Positions 38,215 to 47,500 of a stretch of 64,000 bases of DNA are shown in pieces. The notes beneath the pieces are model-generated. The model was given only the letters and a program-made list of their open reading frames with translations. It made no database searches and was not told the DNA's origin. Made by a program: the position numbers and the translations under genes. The stretch comes from CAYUVH01 sp964448135 (GTDB taxonomy: Bacteria; Verrucomicrobiota; Verrucomicrobiia; Limisphaerales; UBA8199), in contig CAYUVH010000020.1 in assembly GCA_964448135.1 (NCBI GenBank), positions 1 to 64,000 on the forward strand, written 5' to 3'. Each line of letters opens with the position of its first letter. Position 1 is the stretch's first letter.

Positions 38215-40401
38215 ATGGATGAATCCGAAGCGAATCGAAACATGACCGAGCGTTGCCCCAACTGCGGTTCAGCCCTGCCTGCCAGGGCATTAGGCGGCCT
38301 CTGTCCGGCGTGCCTCCTGAAGCAGGCGGCCTCGGGCGACACGGAGACCCACGCCTCCACCCAACCCTTTGAGCCGCCGTCGGTTGAGGAGTTAGCCCCT
38401 CTCTTCCCGCAGCTCGAAATCATCGAACTGCTGGGCCGGGGCGGCATGGGCGCCGTTTATAAAGCCCGCCAGAAGCAACTGGACCGGTTCGTCGCGCTGA
38501 AGATCCTGCCGCCCCGCTCCGGCCCCGACGCCGGCTTCGCGGAAAGATTCACCCGGGAGGCCAAGGCACTGGCCAGGCTGAGCCACCCCGGGATCGTCAC
38601 CCTTTATGAATTCGGACAGGTGGCCGCGCCGCCCGCCGCCGGTTCGCCCGAGACCGAAAGCCGGCCCCTCTACTATTTCCTCATGCAGTATGTGGCCGGT
38701 GTGAATCTGCGTCGCCTGCTGGAAACCGGACGCGTATCGCCCCGCGAAGCCCTCGCCATTGTGCCGCAGATTTGTGACGCCCTGCAGTACGCCCACGACG
38801 AAGGCATCGTTCACCGCGACATCAAGCCGGAGAACATTCTCCTGGATCGCAAGGGCAGCGTAAAAGTAGCCGATTTCGGCCTCGCCAAATTGATCGGCAA
38901 CGGCAGCGAGCCCGCGAGTCAACCCGCGTCCACCGGCCAGCCTTCGTTGACCGAGGACGGCAAAGTCGTGGGCACGCCGAAGTACATGGCCCCGGAACAA
39001 TTCGACCGCCCGGAAGCCGTGGATCACCGGGCGGACATCTACGCGGTGGGCGTCGTCTTCTACCAAATGCTCACCGGCGAAATACCATCACAAAAAATCG
39101 AGCCGCCTTCGCGAAAAGTTCAGATAGACGTGCGCCTCGATGAAATCGTCCTGCGCGCCTTGGAGAAGGATCCGCAGCGGCGTTATCCCACCGCGGAGCT
39201 GCTCAAAACCCAGGTCGAAACACTGGCGGCCGGCTTGTCGGAAAAACCCGAGCCCGTGGATACCGCTCCCTTTGCCCGGTTCTCGTGGCAACCCCGGGCG
39301 CTGACCATCGTCGCGCTGGTCTATCTGGCCTATGGCGTTTGGGCCGCGTTTGAGATGGTCAATGCCCGCTACCGAAATACCATCAGCATTAACACGACGG
39401 TGATCTGCGTCGCCATGGGCGTCGGCCTCCTGCGCCGGCGTCCCGGCTGGCGGAAATTCACCCTGCTCACCATCTGGGTCACCGGCATCGTGATGGTTTT
39501 CTTTTTGCTGGGCCTGGTGTTCCGCCATGCACCGGGAAAATTCTTCGGCCACTCCATCCAGGGCGGCAGCGTTTTGCTGGCCAGTTCGTTGGCGGGGCTG
39601 GTGGGATTCGCCGCCTTGATCCTGGCGTACCGTGTCCTTACCCGGGCGGAAATCCGGGCCCAATTCATGCGCGTTCCGGGCAGCTTCCGGTGGATGTGGA
39701 TTGAGTGGGCGGCCATGTTGGGCGTCCTATTGCTGGCGATGCCCATAGTGGGAGTGACGCGCCCCGTGGCCGAAGCCGTGACGAGCCTGTTCAACCCGGG
39801 CCCGGCGCAATCCGAAATACTGGATGAAGCGGCCGCAAAAGGATTGGTTTATGAGGACTTCATGAACCCGCGTCCCGCTACCAACACCCCCTGGCTGCTC
39901 ACGGCGTTCACCGCGCGCAAACTTACCAATGACAATGTCGTCACCACCGTTACCGCCGCGCCGCGGGCGTTTCGCTTGCGGTCCACCGATGGCACCGCAC
40001 GCGGCGCGGCGGAACTCAAGCAATGGAGGGCACAACCCGGCTGGTTTGCGTATGTTGGCAAGGACCAACGCGTATGGGCTTTTGACGGCGGCAATGGCTT
40101 CTGGCTGCTGAAAGCAACCCCGACCAACGGGACGACCACGGCGCTGAGTGCCTTGACCGAATTCCCGCCCGAGGAAGTGAAACGGCGGCTGCCCCAAAAG
40201 CTCCGCAAGCAGCTCCCGGCCAAACGAACCGAAGACCAGCTCGCCGAGCAAATGGAACGATTGCAGGAATCCACCGAAAAGGTGCGTGAGCATGCGCAAA
40301 AACTGACTTACCAATGGCGCTCGCGTGTCGAGGCAGTCGTTTCCACGAACTCAAGAGCCGCAAGTTCCGCCGGGAACAGTTCCTCCAACTCAAACGACTG
40401 A
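38215..40401 (+). CDS. Zinc-ribbon Ser/Thr protein kinase with membrane domain
   Basis: A 728-residue kinase. An N-terminal zinc ribbon (CPNCG at 14-18, CPACLL at 30-35) precedes the Hanks-type kinase domain, with glycine loop GRGGMGAVYKAR (74-85), VALKIL, catalytic HRDIKPENILLD, DFGLAKL and APEQF. Several membrane helices (~350-560) follow and then a ~150-residue extracytoplasmic tail. The ATG at 38215 is chosen because GAGG lies eight bases before it. The layout is typical of Verrucomicrobia and Planctomycetes, where such kinases adjoin ECF-like sigma factors; here the sigma gene overlaps its 3' end. The tail may sense an external signal. Confidence 0.93.
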   Translation: MDESEANRNMTERCPNCGSALPARALGGLCPACLLKQAASGDTETHASTQPFEPPSVEELAPLFPQLEIIELLGRGGMGAVYKARQKQLDRFVALKILPPRSGPDAGFAERFTREAKALARLSHPGIVTLYEFGQVAAPPAAGSPETESRPLYYFLMQYVAGVNLRRLLETGRVSPREALAIVPQICDALQYAHDEGIVHRDIKPENILLDRKGSVKVADFGLAKLIGNGSEPASQPASTGQPSLTEDGKVVGTPKYMAPEQFDRPEAVDHRADIYAVGVVFYQMLTGEIPSQKIEPPSRKVQIDVRLDEIVLRALEKDPQRRYPTAELLKTQVETLAAGLSEKPEPVDTAPFARFSWQPRALTIVALVYLAYGVWAAFEMVNARYRNTISINTTVICVAMGVGLLRRRPGWRKFTLLTIWVTGIVMVFFLLGLVFRHAPGKFFGHSIQGGSVLLASSLAGLVGFAALILAYRVLTRAEIRAQFMRVPGSFRWMWIEWAAMLGVLLLAMPIVGVTRPVAEAVTSLFNPGPAQSEILDEAAAKGLVYEDFMNPRPATNTPWLLTAFTARKLTNDNVVTTVTAAPRAFRLRSTDGTARGAAELKQWRAQPGWFAYVGKDQRVWAFDGGNGFWLLKATPTNGTTTALSALTEFPPEEVKRRLPQKLRKQLPAKRTEDQLAEQMERLQESTEKVREHAQKLTYQWRSRVEAVVSTNSRAASSAGNSSSNSND

Positions 40402-41152
40402 ATTGAATTCGCCCAACACCCAATCCGCCACGCCGCCCGCGCGCGAAGTCTTTGCCACGACGCGGTGGACGCTGGTCATTGCCGCGGGCAATCGGAACAC
40501 AGTCCAGGCCAACCTGGCGCTGGAGGAGTTGTGCCGGCTGTACTGGTATCCGCTGTATGCCTACACGCGCCGCCGCGGCCATTCACCCGAAGACGCCGAA
40601 GACCTGGTGCAGGGATTTTTCGCCCGTTTTCTGGAACGCAACTATCTGGACAATCTCAACAGTGAACGGGGAAAGTTCCGGGCCTTCCTGCTCGCCGCGC
40701 TCAAGCATTACTTATCCAATGAACGCGACCGCGCGAACCGGCTCAAACGCGGTGGTGGTCAGGCGCTCCTGTCATTGGACTGGCAGGAAGCGGACAACCG
40801 CTACCGGGTCGAACCGCTTGACGAGCTAAGCCCGGACAAACTCTTTGACCGCGCGTGGGCCGTCCTGTTGCTCGAGCGCGCCATGTGCCGGCTGCGCGAG
40901 GAGTTTGCGCTGGAAGGCCGGCCGGAACTTTTCGAGGGACTCAAGCCATTCCTGACGATGGACAAGGAAGCGGTTTCCTACGACGAGGTCGTGGCGAATT
41001 TGCGGCTGACGAAGGAAGCCGCCCGCGTCGCGGTGCACCGGCTGCGCAAGCGCTACCGGCAGTTGATGCGAGAAGAGATCCGCCAGACCATTTCCGACCC
41101 GGCGCAGGCGCAGGAGGAATTGCGCGCCTTGTTTGCCGCTTTTGCGAACTGA
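40325..41152 (+). CDS. ECF-like RNA polymerase sigma factor
   Basis: A 275-residue sigma-70-family protein if started at the GTG at 40325, which overlaps the kinase gene by 77 bases. A TTG at 40403, one base after the kinase stop, would remove a Pro/Thr-rich N-terminus and give ~249 residues. Region 2 contains LYWYPLYAYTRRRGHSPEDA and DLVQGFFARFLERNYL; region 4 contains LTKEAARVAVHRLRKRYRQL. The FATTRWTLVIAA opening is typical of the large ECF group paired with Ser/Thr kinases in this phylum. The kinase probably modulates its activity. A strong hairpin follows at 41165. Confidence 0.9.
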   Translation: MSRQSFPRTQEPQVPPGTVPPTQTTELNSPNTQSATPPAREVFATTRWTLVIAAGNRNTVQANLALEELCRLYWYPLYAYTRRRGHSPEDAEDLVQGFFARFLERNYLDNLNSERGKFRAFLLAALKHYLSNERDRANRLKRGGGQALLSLDWQEADNRYRVEPLDELSPDKLFDRAWAVLLLERAMCRLREEFALEGRPELFEGLKPFLTMDKEAVSYDEVVANLRLTKEAARVAVHRLRKRYRQLMREEIRQTISDPAQAQEELRALFAAFAN

Positions 41153-41164
41153 CCGCCGCTGACG

Positions 41165-41190
41165 CGGCCCGCCGCACCCGCGGCGGGCCG
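41165..41190. terminator. GC-rich hairpin between convergent genes
   Basis: CGGCCCGCCGC and GCGGCGGGCCG form a perfect 11-base-pair stem with an ACCC loop. It lies 12 bases after the sigma-factor stop and 17 bases after the stop of the convergent fibronectin III gene. No U-run follows in either direction, so it may stop transcription with help or simply protect 3' ends. Confidence 0.6.
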
Positions 41191-41207
41191 ATGTCAGTGG
41201 CCGTTCG

Positions 41208-41864
41208 TTACGGAGAGTTCTGGCGGAGCCGGAAGAAGCGCGCTTTGTTGGTGGCGGCCGGCACCGTATAGCTGAAGGTGCCCGATACCAGAGAGGTCAC
41301 GCTGCCAAGCTTGGTCCAGGTGGGCCCGTTCGGCGCGGTGGCGGCCAATACATCGTAACCGTAATTCGCCGGCGCGGTGCCGCTCAACACGACCTGGCGA
41401 TTTGTTTTATATTGCAGACTCAACGTGGCTCCGCTTACGACCGCGGGCGGAATCGTATAGCTGATCTCGGAGGAGAACATGCTTTCGACACTGTTGCTGC
41501 TGACCGCCGTCACCGCGAAGTAGTAAGTGGACCCGCGGCGCAACCCGGTGATGGTGCCGGTCGGGGTTTTTCCCGTGGCGACGAGGTTCGTATAGTCGCG
41601 GGACACGCCTCCGTAATAGAGGTTGTAACCGGCCAAGCCGGCGGATTGGCTCGCGTCCCAACCCAGCGTCACGCTCGTGGTCTGAGCATGCGCGGCGGGA
41701 TGAAACGCGGCAAAGGCAAGGAGACTGCCGATCAATGTTCGGCGAAACGCCCGGCCTTTTCGCGCGCGGTGGTGCCTCGCGCGACGGAGGTTATTCAAAC
41801 ACTGGTGGAATCGGCCGTTCCGCTTGGCCCGGCCGCCGTTTTGTCTTTGAGCAATGACTGACAT
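41208..41864 (-). CDS. Exported fibronectin type III protein with the shared C-terminal module
   Basis: A 218-residue protein. The first ~40 residues are strongly basic, then a hydrophobic stretch (LIGSLLAFAAFHPAAHAQ) looks like a signal peptide cleaved after AHA; a start inside the basic part is possible. One fibronectin III domain (VTLGWDASQSAGLAGYNLYY, GLRRGSTYYFAVTAV) is followed by a ~70-residue module ending RFFRLRQNSP. That ending matches those of four larger exported proteins in this window, so this small protein is almost a minimal carrier of the module. Function unknown. Confidence 0.78.
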   Translation of the reverse strand: MSVIAQRQNGGRAKRNGRFHQCLNNLRRARHHRARKGRAFRRTLIGSLLAFAAFHPAAHAQTTSVTLGWDASQSAGLAGYNLYYGGVSRDYTNLVATGKTPTGTITGLRRGSTYYFAVTAVSSNSVESMFSSEISYTIPPAVVSGATLSLQYKTNRQVVLSGTAPANYGYDVLAATAPNGPTWTKLGSVTSLVSGTFSYTVPAATNKARFFRLRQNSP

Positions 41865-42221
41865 GCACAGCCACTGTCGCCTGCAACGCGCATGGTCTGC
41901 TACTGGAGTGTTCCCGACCCCGGCAAGGTTTTCCCTTGGTTGGAAATTTGAACGAGGAGGAGCCGGAACGGGTTACATCATTGCGGCTTTCGAGGAGGAA
42001 AAAGCGAAGAGGCAATCCCCACAACTCGAACAGCCTTGGCTGGCACGGCCCGCTTAAACGAGTAATCCAGGACGGCTTACACCACGGAGTTACGGCGGCA
42101 CAGGGAGAGATTACCGAGGAATCCGAAGCAGGAGTGGAACAGCTGCCTTTGCCTGGAAGTCATGGCGAGCTGCCTTGAAGCAGGCGGCAAGGATTGCCTG
42201 GCAGTCCTCCGCAATCCCACC
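41865..42221. other. Intergenic region with a degenerate CCACGGAG repeat
   Basis: This 357-base spacer lies between two leftward genes. No reading frame in it has a domain or fitting codon use. At 42079-42112 it contains ACCACGGAGTTACGGCGGCA and following CAGGGAGAG, a decayed reversed copy of the repeat found at 55807-55866 and 61782-61852. Confidence 0.5.
42079..42112 (-). repeat. CTCCGTGG-type intergenic repeat, degenerate copy
   Basis: Read on the minus strand it runs CTCTCCCTGTGCCGCCGTAA then CTCCGTGGT, resembling the tail of the 61782-61852 repeat at most positions. Confidence 0.5.
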
Positions 42222-42890
42222 TCACGAATCCGACGTGATCAAACCAACACGCAAGGCGAAGCGGACGAGCCCGGGGATGTCGAAGATGTTGAGGCGTTCC
42301 ATCAGGCGGGCGCGGTGATATTCGACGGTTTTCGGGCTGAGCTTGAGTGTCAGGGCGATGCCCTTGGTCGTCTGGCCCTCGGCGATGAGTTGCAGGATTT
42401 CGCGCTGACGCTCGGAGAGTTGGGCGAGCGGGCTGGGCCGTTGCGCGATTTGTTGGGAGGGAAATTTCTTCAGCAATCGGCGCGAGATCTCCTTGCTCAA
42501 ATAAATCTCCCCGCCCGCCACACGATGGACGGCAGCGCTGATCTCTGCGACAGCCGCCTTCTTGAGCAGATAACCGCTCGCTCCCGCGCGCAACGCCTGC
42601 CAGAAGTATTCCTCGTTGTCGTGCCGGCTCAACAAAACGACGCGCACTCCGGGCATGTCCTTCACCAGGCGCTCCGTGGCTTCGAGCCCGTTCAGCGCTG
42701 GCATGGAAATGTCCATGAACACCACATCGGGGTTCGTTGTTTTGGCCAGCTCGAGAATCTCCCGGCCGTCCACGGCTTCCCCCACGACTTCGATGCCGGG
42801 GAGCCGTTCCAGTTCGGCGCGTACACCAGCGCGCACAATGGGATGGTCATCCGCCAGGATGACCCGAATGGTTTTACCGGATGGAGGCAT
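42222..42890 (-). CDS. NarL/LuxR-family response regulator
   Basis: A 222-residue regulator. The receiver domain has D14-D15 (ILADDHPIVR), phospho-Asp 60 (VVFMDISMP) and Lys in GYLLKK; the C-terminal LuxR helix-turn-helix reads LSERQREILQLIAEGQTTKG and SPKTVEYHRARLMERLNI. It overlaps the histidine kinase gene upstream by 17 bases, so they are a cognate pair. Target genes are not evident. Confidence 0.94.
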   Translation of the reverse strand: MPPSGKTIRVILADDHPIVRAGVRAELERLPGIEVVGEAVDGREILELAKTTNPDVVFMDISMPALNGLEATERLVKDMPGVRVVLLSRHDNEEYFWQALRAGASGYLLKKAAVAEISAAVHRVAGGEIYLSKEISRRLLKKFPSQQIAQRPSPLAQLSERQREILQLIAEGQTTKGIALTLKLSPKTVEYHRARLMERLNIFDIPGLVRFALRVGLITSDS

Positions 42891-45129
42891 AAATCTTTTT
42901 CTTGCTGTCGTGGGTCTGCCACTTCAAGGGGAACCACGCATGCACCGTGGTTCCCTCGGTGGGAGCCGAGCGGTATTCCAGGCCGCCGCCCGCGACGGAC
43001 GCCCGCTCTTCCATGCTCAGTAGGCCGAGGCTGGTCCCCTGCACCGCCTGGTCGCGCACCGCAGGCACATCAAAACCAACGCCATCGTCCTTCACGTAAA
43101 GGTGCAGCGATCCATTCTTCCGGACCAGCTCCATGCTGATCGAATGCGCCTGCGCATGACGTACAATATTCGTCAACGCTTCCTGCGCAATACGGAAGCA
43201 CTCCGTCTCGATCAGCGGATCCAGCCGGCCGTCGAGGCGCTCCGCGTGGAATTCCGCGCGCAGTCCGGCCAGCGCGGCCTGCCGGTTCAAATACCAGCGC
43301 AAAGCCGGCTCCAGGCCCAGGTCGTCCAGCATGGAGGGACGCAGGTTCAACGAGAGATCATGCACCTGCTCGGACACTTTCTCCACTGCATCCAGGCTGT
43401 CCTTCAAGCGTTTGGCATATTGCGACCCGTTGGCGGTCTTCAATACCGCCTGCAGATTCATCTCCGCCACAGTCAGGGTCTGACCGATCTCGTCGTGCAA
43501 TTCGCGCGCGATGTGCCGCCGCTCGGTTTCCTGGGCCTCGACCAGTCGCCTCGACATGGCCTGCAATTGTTCGTTGGTTTCCTTCAGGCGCTCCTCGCTG
43601 ATCTTGCGCTCCGTAATGTCCTGCAGGCAGCTCACCGCGCCAATCATCAGACCGCGCGCGTCCTTGATCGGCACCACGTTGGCCAGCACGGAAACCCGCG
43701 TGCCGTCCGGCCGGCCGACCGCCAGTTCCCGGTTTCGCACGGGAATGCCCGTCCGCAAAACCTCGGCCATGGGCGAGTCGTTTTGCGACATGGGTTGATT
43801 GTCATCGGTGAAAAGCCGGTAGGAGCCGCAATACCTCCGCGAGGCGTAACGGTCCGCCGGCTCGTAGCCCCATAGTTCCACCGCCGTGCGATTGTAAAGT
43901 TCGATGACCCCGTCCATGTTGCAGACATACATCGCCGCCGGCAGCACCGGCAGCTCGCGAATCATATTGTCGCGCGTCTGCAGCGTTTCCTCCGCGCGGC
44001 GCCGCTGAACTTCGCGCTGTTCCAGCGCCTGGGCCATTTCGTCAAACGTCTTCGTCAACTGGCCCAATTCGTCGCCACCATACACCAGGCCCGTGCGCGC
44101 GCTCAGATCACCCGACGCCAGGCGCGCCGTGGACTTCACCAGCGCCTTGACCGGCCGCAACACCAGGATGCTGCTGCCAATCCACCCCAGGAGCAGGGTC
44201 AGCGTCGTGGCGATGCCCACCAGCGTCAAATTGTTGACGAGCGTCTGGTCGGCTTCGGCGAATAGTGTGCCGCGCGGAATTTCCAGGATGCTCGCAATCC
44301 GCCCGGTCAGCAGCGGGCTGGGCGTGTTCAGGAAAGCATAGACCCGGGTGACGTTGTTGGTGTCCTTCTCCTGCAACAGCCCGCTGGAGTGCGCGAACAT
44401 TTTTTGCAGCAAGTCCTTGTCCGGAAACTGGTATCCCACCCAGCGTGACGGCGTCGGAAATCGCGCCAGCACCAGTCCGTTCCGATCCACGCGCGACCAC
44501 GTAGCCCCGGGCGGCAGGCGCGACGACAAATCCGAAACCGAGCGGTTGAACCAATCCATGTTCAGCGACGCGAACAGCACGCCGATCGTCTGTCCGTCGT
44601 TGTCCATGATCGGATAGCCAAACCGGACGAGCGGTCGGCTCCAGTTCTGCCCCAGGGGGAACTTGCCCACGGTAAATTCGCGTGCCTGCAAAACCCGCAG
44701 GAAGATCGGCCGGTTCGCCCAACCACCCGTGTCCGGGGTCGGCACCGCGCTGGTGACCACGTCCCCGTTGGTCGAGATGATGCCGATATTCGCGTAACGT
44801 GGATAATTGGCCAGCGCCTCCATCAACACCTGCCGCGAATTGCCCCAATTCCCGGACTTAACCGGCGCGGATTCGGACAACGCCAGCAGCAATTGCCGCG
44901 TCGCATCCACGGCAGAACCCTCCTCGCGCACGGTCTGCTGCGCCAGGTTTTGCGCACGCTGCTCCCACTCCGCGAGCTCACGCCGCCGGTTCTCGGAGGC
45001 GCTATGCAATGTCAGCACAAGCAGTGGGGCACACGCCAGCAGCAGCAAAAACAGCAACCGCAGGCGGAGACCGGACCAGAGTCGGCTGACGACTTCACGC
45101 AATCGGCTCACGCCTGAACTTAACACCAT
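42874..45129 (-). CDS. Membrane sensor histidine kinase (NarX/LiaS type, Cache-HAMP-PAS)
   Basis: A 751-residue kinase from the ATG at 45129. Order: membrane helix ~20-42, an extracytoplasmic Cache-like sensor domain ~45-300, membrane helix ~301-325, HAMP ~326-378, PAS ~390-505 (NMDGVIELYNRTAVELWGYE, DITERKISEER), HisKA_3 with the phospho-acceptor His545 in RELHDEIGQTL, and an HATPase domain with EALTNIVRHA, DDGVGFD and TSLGLLSMEERA. This class signals to NarL-type regulators, and its partner overlaps its 3' end. The Cache domain suggests a small-molecule ligand; which one is unknown. It diverges from the acetyltransferase gene. Confidence 0.94.
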   Translation of the reverse strand: MVLSSGVSRLREVVSRLWSGLRLRLLFLLLLACAPLLVLTLHSASENRRRELAEWEQRAQNLAQQTVREEGSAVDATRQLLLALSESAPVKSGNWGNSRQVLMEALANYPRYANIGIISTNGDVVTSAVPTPDTGGWANRPIFLRVLQAREFTVGKFPLGQNWSRPLVRFGYPIMDNDGQTIGVLFASLNMDWFNRSVSDLSSRLPPGATWSRVDRNGLVLARFPTPSRWVGYQFPDKDLLQKMFAHSSGLLQEKDTNNVTRVYAFLNTPSPLLTGRIASILEIPRGTLFAEADQTLVNNLTLVGIATTLTLLLGWIGSSILVLRPVKALVKSTARLASGDLSARTGLVYGGDELGQLTKTFDEMAQALEQREVQRRRAEETLQTRDNMIRELPVLPAAMYVCNMDGVIELYNRTAVELWGYEPADRYASRRYCGSYRLFTDDNQPMSQNDSPMAEVLRTGIPVRNRELAVGRPDGTRVSVLANVVPIKDARGLMIGAVSCLQDITERKISEERLKETNEQLQAMSRRLVEAQETERRHIARELHDEIGQTLTVAEMNLQAVLKTANGSQYAKRLKDSLDAVEKVSEQVHDLSLNLRPSMLDDLGLEPALRWYLNRQAALAGLRAEFHAERLDGRLDPLIETECFRIAQEALTNIVRHAQAHSISMELVRKNGSLHLYVKDDGVGFDVPAVRDQAVQGTSLGLLSMEERASVAGGGLEYRSAPTEGTTVHAWFPLKWQTHDSKKKIYASIR

Positions 45130-45254
45130 CCCTGTGCGGAATGCAAAAAAGACCTTTGGCTTGACGCAATGATCTTCAATCCAAGATTGAACGCTTTTGC
45201 ACTTCAATGCGAGGCGGCGTTGCCCTACCCTTCGCCGCGCTTGAGTCATCAGCC

Positions 45255-46394
45255 ATGAAAAGCGACCTGCAAATCCAGCCTCTGTCACGCGGCGCGCGGG
45301 ATGTGGACCGTTTCCTCAAGGTCAGTTACGAGATTTATCGAAATGATCCCAACTGGGTCGCGCCGCTTTTGATGGATCTCGCGAAGGTGTTCACCAGCGC
45401 CAATCCCCTGTTCGAACACGCCGAGATGCAGCTCTGGGTGGCGTGCCGCGACGGGCGCGACGTGGGGCGCATCTCCGCCCTCATCGATCGTAATCACCAG
45501 GATGGCGGCCCGCCGGCGGCGTTTTATGGTTTTTACGAAACCATCGAGGACGATCAAATCAGCTCCGCGCTGTTCGACACGGTGCACGCCTGGGCGCGCC
45601 AGCGCGGCATGAAGCGCGTCCTCGGCCCGATGAACCCGACGACGAACGACGAGTGCGGTCTGCTGATCGAAGGATTTGACACGCCGCCGGTGTTCATGAT
45701 GACGTACAATCCGCGTTATTACGTGCGGCTTACCGAGGCCGCCGGATACCGCAAGACCAAGGACCTGTTGGCGTATCACTACGACCTGAGCGTCATTCCC
45801 CTGGATCGCTTGCAGCGCATCGCCGACAAAATCAAACAACGCAATCCGAGTCTGAGCTTCCGCCCGGTCCTGAAGCGCACGCTCAAGCAGGATTTGGGAC
45901 AGATAAAGGAAGTCTACAACGCCGCCTGGCAGGACAATTGGGGCTTCACCCCCATGACCGACGCGGAAATTGATTTCATGGCCGAGCGCCTGAAGCCGCT
46001 GCTGATGGAAGGCCTGATCTGGCTGGCGGAAGTGGGCTCCGAGCCGGTGGGTTTTCTACTGGCGCTGCCGGACTTCAACCCTGCCCTTCAGCCGCTGAAG
46101 GGAAAACTCCTCACGCCGAAGCTTTTGGGCTTTGTGCCTTATCTGTTGGGCTGGAAGCGCCCGACCCGCACCCGCGTGCTCACCCTCGGCATGAAGGAAA
46201 AGTATCGCAACAAAGGCCTTGAATCCGCCCTGCTGATCGAGGGATTGAAGGTCGGGTTCAACGCCGGCGTGCGGGAATCCGAAGCGTCCTGGATTTTGGA
46301 GGACAACCTGGCCATGCGCAAAGTTCTCGAAGCCATCGGCGGAAAGCCTTATAAAACCTATCGCATTTACGAGTGTGCCATCCAAGCCTTATGA
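45255..46394 (+). CDS. GNAT-like acetyltransferase domain protein
   Basis: A 379-residue soluble protein starting at ATG 45255. The N-terminal half (YRNDPNWVAPLLMD, NPLFEHAEMQLWVACRDGRD, GRISALIDRN, LGPMNPTTNDECGLLIEGF) and the C-terminal LGMKEKYRNKGLESALLIEG and EASWILEDNLAMRKVLEAIG stretches match the YghO-like GNAT family, which has an acetyl-CoA-fold but unknown substrate. The last codons overlap the start of the PfkB-kinase gene (ATGA at 46391-46394), so the two are translationally coupled. Confidence 0.82.
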   Translation: MKSDLQIQPLSRGARDVDRFLKVSYEIYRNDPNWVAPLLMDLAKVFTSANPLFEHAEMQLWVACRDGRDVGRISALIDRNHQDGGPPAAFYGFYETIEDDQISSALFDTVHAWARQRGMKRVLGPMNPTTNDECGLLIEGFDTPPVFMMTYNPRYYVRLTEAAGYRKTKDLLAYHYDLSVIPLDRLQRIADKIKQRNPSLSFRPVLKRTLKQDLGQIKEVYNAAWQDNWGFTPMTDAEIDFMAERLKPLLMEGLIWLAEVGSEPVGFLLALPDFNPALQPLKGKLLTPKLLGFVPYLLGWKRPTRTRVLTLGMKEKYRNKGLESALLIEGLKVGFNAGVRESEASWILEDNLAMRKVLEAIGGKPYKTYRIYECAIQAL

Positions 46395-47494
46395 AAAAGC
46401 CAGCAACTGGTGCTAAACACGGTTTAAAAATCCCACCGACGGGCGGTCTCGATGTGCTCTCCCTCGGTGCCTTGATTCACCGGCTCGATCCCGGTCTGCT
46501 CCCCTTCCGCAAAGCCCATCAGTGCGAAATCCATGTCAGCGGCGGCGAGTTCAATGTCGCCGCCAATCTCGCTGACTGTTTCCGCCTGCAAACGGGCATC
46601 GCGACCGCGATGGTCGATTATCCCATCGGCGAACTCATCGCCGAACGCGTGCGCGCGATGGGAGTACGGCCGTTTTACAAACGCTTCAAGCACGACGGCG
46701 TCCACGGCCCCAACATGGCCACGGTTTACAGCGATCGTGGCCACGGCGTGCGCGCTCCCATCGTGTTTTACAATCGCTGCAACGAGGCCGCCGCGCAGCT
46801 CAAGCCCGGTGATTTCGATTGGAAGGCGATTTTTGCCTCCGGCGTCCGCTGGTTTCACAGCGGCGGCATCTTCGCCGCGCTCTCACCCACCACCGCCGAA
46901 GTCATCATCGAAGGCATGGAAGCGGCGAAGGCTGCCGGAGCCATCGTTTCCTTCGACCTCAATTATCGCGCCAAACTGTGGAACATCTCCGGTGGACAGG
47001 AACGCGCGGTCAAAGTCCTCGACCGCATCGTGAAACACGTGGACGTCCTGGTCGGCAACGAAGAGGATCTGCAACTCGGACTTGGCATACCAGGTCCGGA
47101 AGTCGCCGCGGAGTCGAAACTGGATCATCGCGCCTTCATCGGCATGATGGACAACGTCGTCAAAAAGCATCCGCAAATCCGGGTTGTCGCCACCACCTTG
47201 CGCGAAGTCCATTCCACTTCCCGCCACAGTTGGGGCGCGGTGGCCTGGATGAACGGTCAGACGGTGATGTCGCCGGTGTGCGAACTCGACGTAATCGACC
47301 GCGTGGGCGGCGGAGATGGTTTTGCGTCGGGCTTGTTCTATGGCCTGCTCAGCGGAGCCTCGGAAGCCGAAGCCGTAAACCTCGGCTGGGCCCACGGCGC
47401 GCTTTTGACGACGTTCCCGGGCGATACAACCATGGCCACACTCGAACAAGTGCAGGCCTTTGCCGCCGGGGGCTCCGCGCGCATTCAGCGGTAA
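46391..47494 (+). CDS. PfkB family carbohydrate kinase
   Basis: A 367-residue ribokinase-fold enzyme. The sugar-site motif GGEFNVAANLADCFRLQTGI and the nucleotide/anion-hole motif DVIDRVGGGDGFASGLFYGL (the usual GAGD is GGGD here) are clear. The sequence resembles 2-dehydro-3-deoxygluconate kinase-type members (FYKRFKHDGVHGPNMATVY), but substrate assignment by eye is tentative. It shares an ATGA overlap with the acetyltransferase gene and ends six bases from a convergent phosphoesterase gene, leaving no space for a separate terminator. Confidence 0.88.
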   Translation: MKKPATGAKHGLKIPPTGGLDVLSLGALIHRLDPGLLPFRKAHQCEIHVSGGEFNVAANLADCFRLQTGIATAMVDYPIGELIAERVRAMGVRPFYKRFKHDGVHGPNMATVYSDRGHGVRAPIVFYNRCNEAAAQLKPGDFDWKAIFASGVRWFHSGGIFAALSPTTAEVIIEGMEAAKAAGAIVSFDLNYRAKLWNISGGQERAVKVLDRIVKHVDVLVGNEEDLQLGLGIPGPEVAAESKLDHRAFIGMMDNVVKKHPQIRVVATTLREVHSTSRHSWGAVAWMNGQTVMSPVCELDVIDRVGGGDGFASGLFYGLLSGASEAEAVNLGWAHGALLTTFPGDTTMATLEQVQAFAAGGSARIQR

Positions 47495-47500
47495 CGCCGC

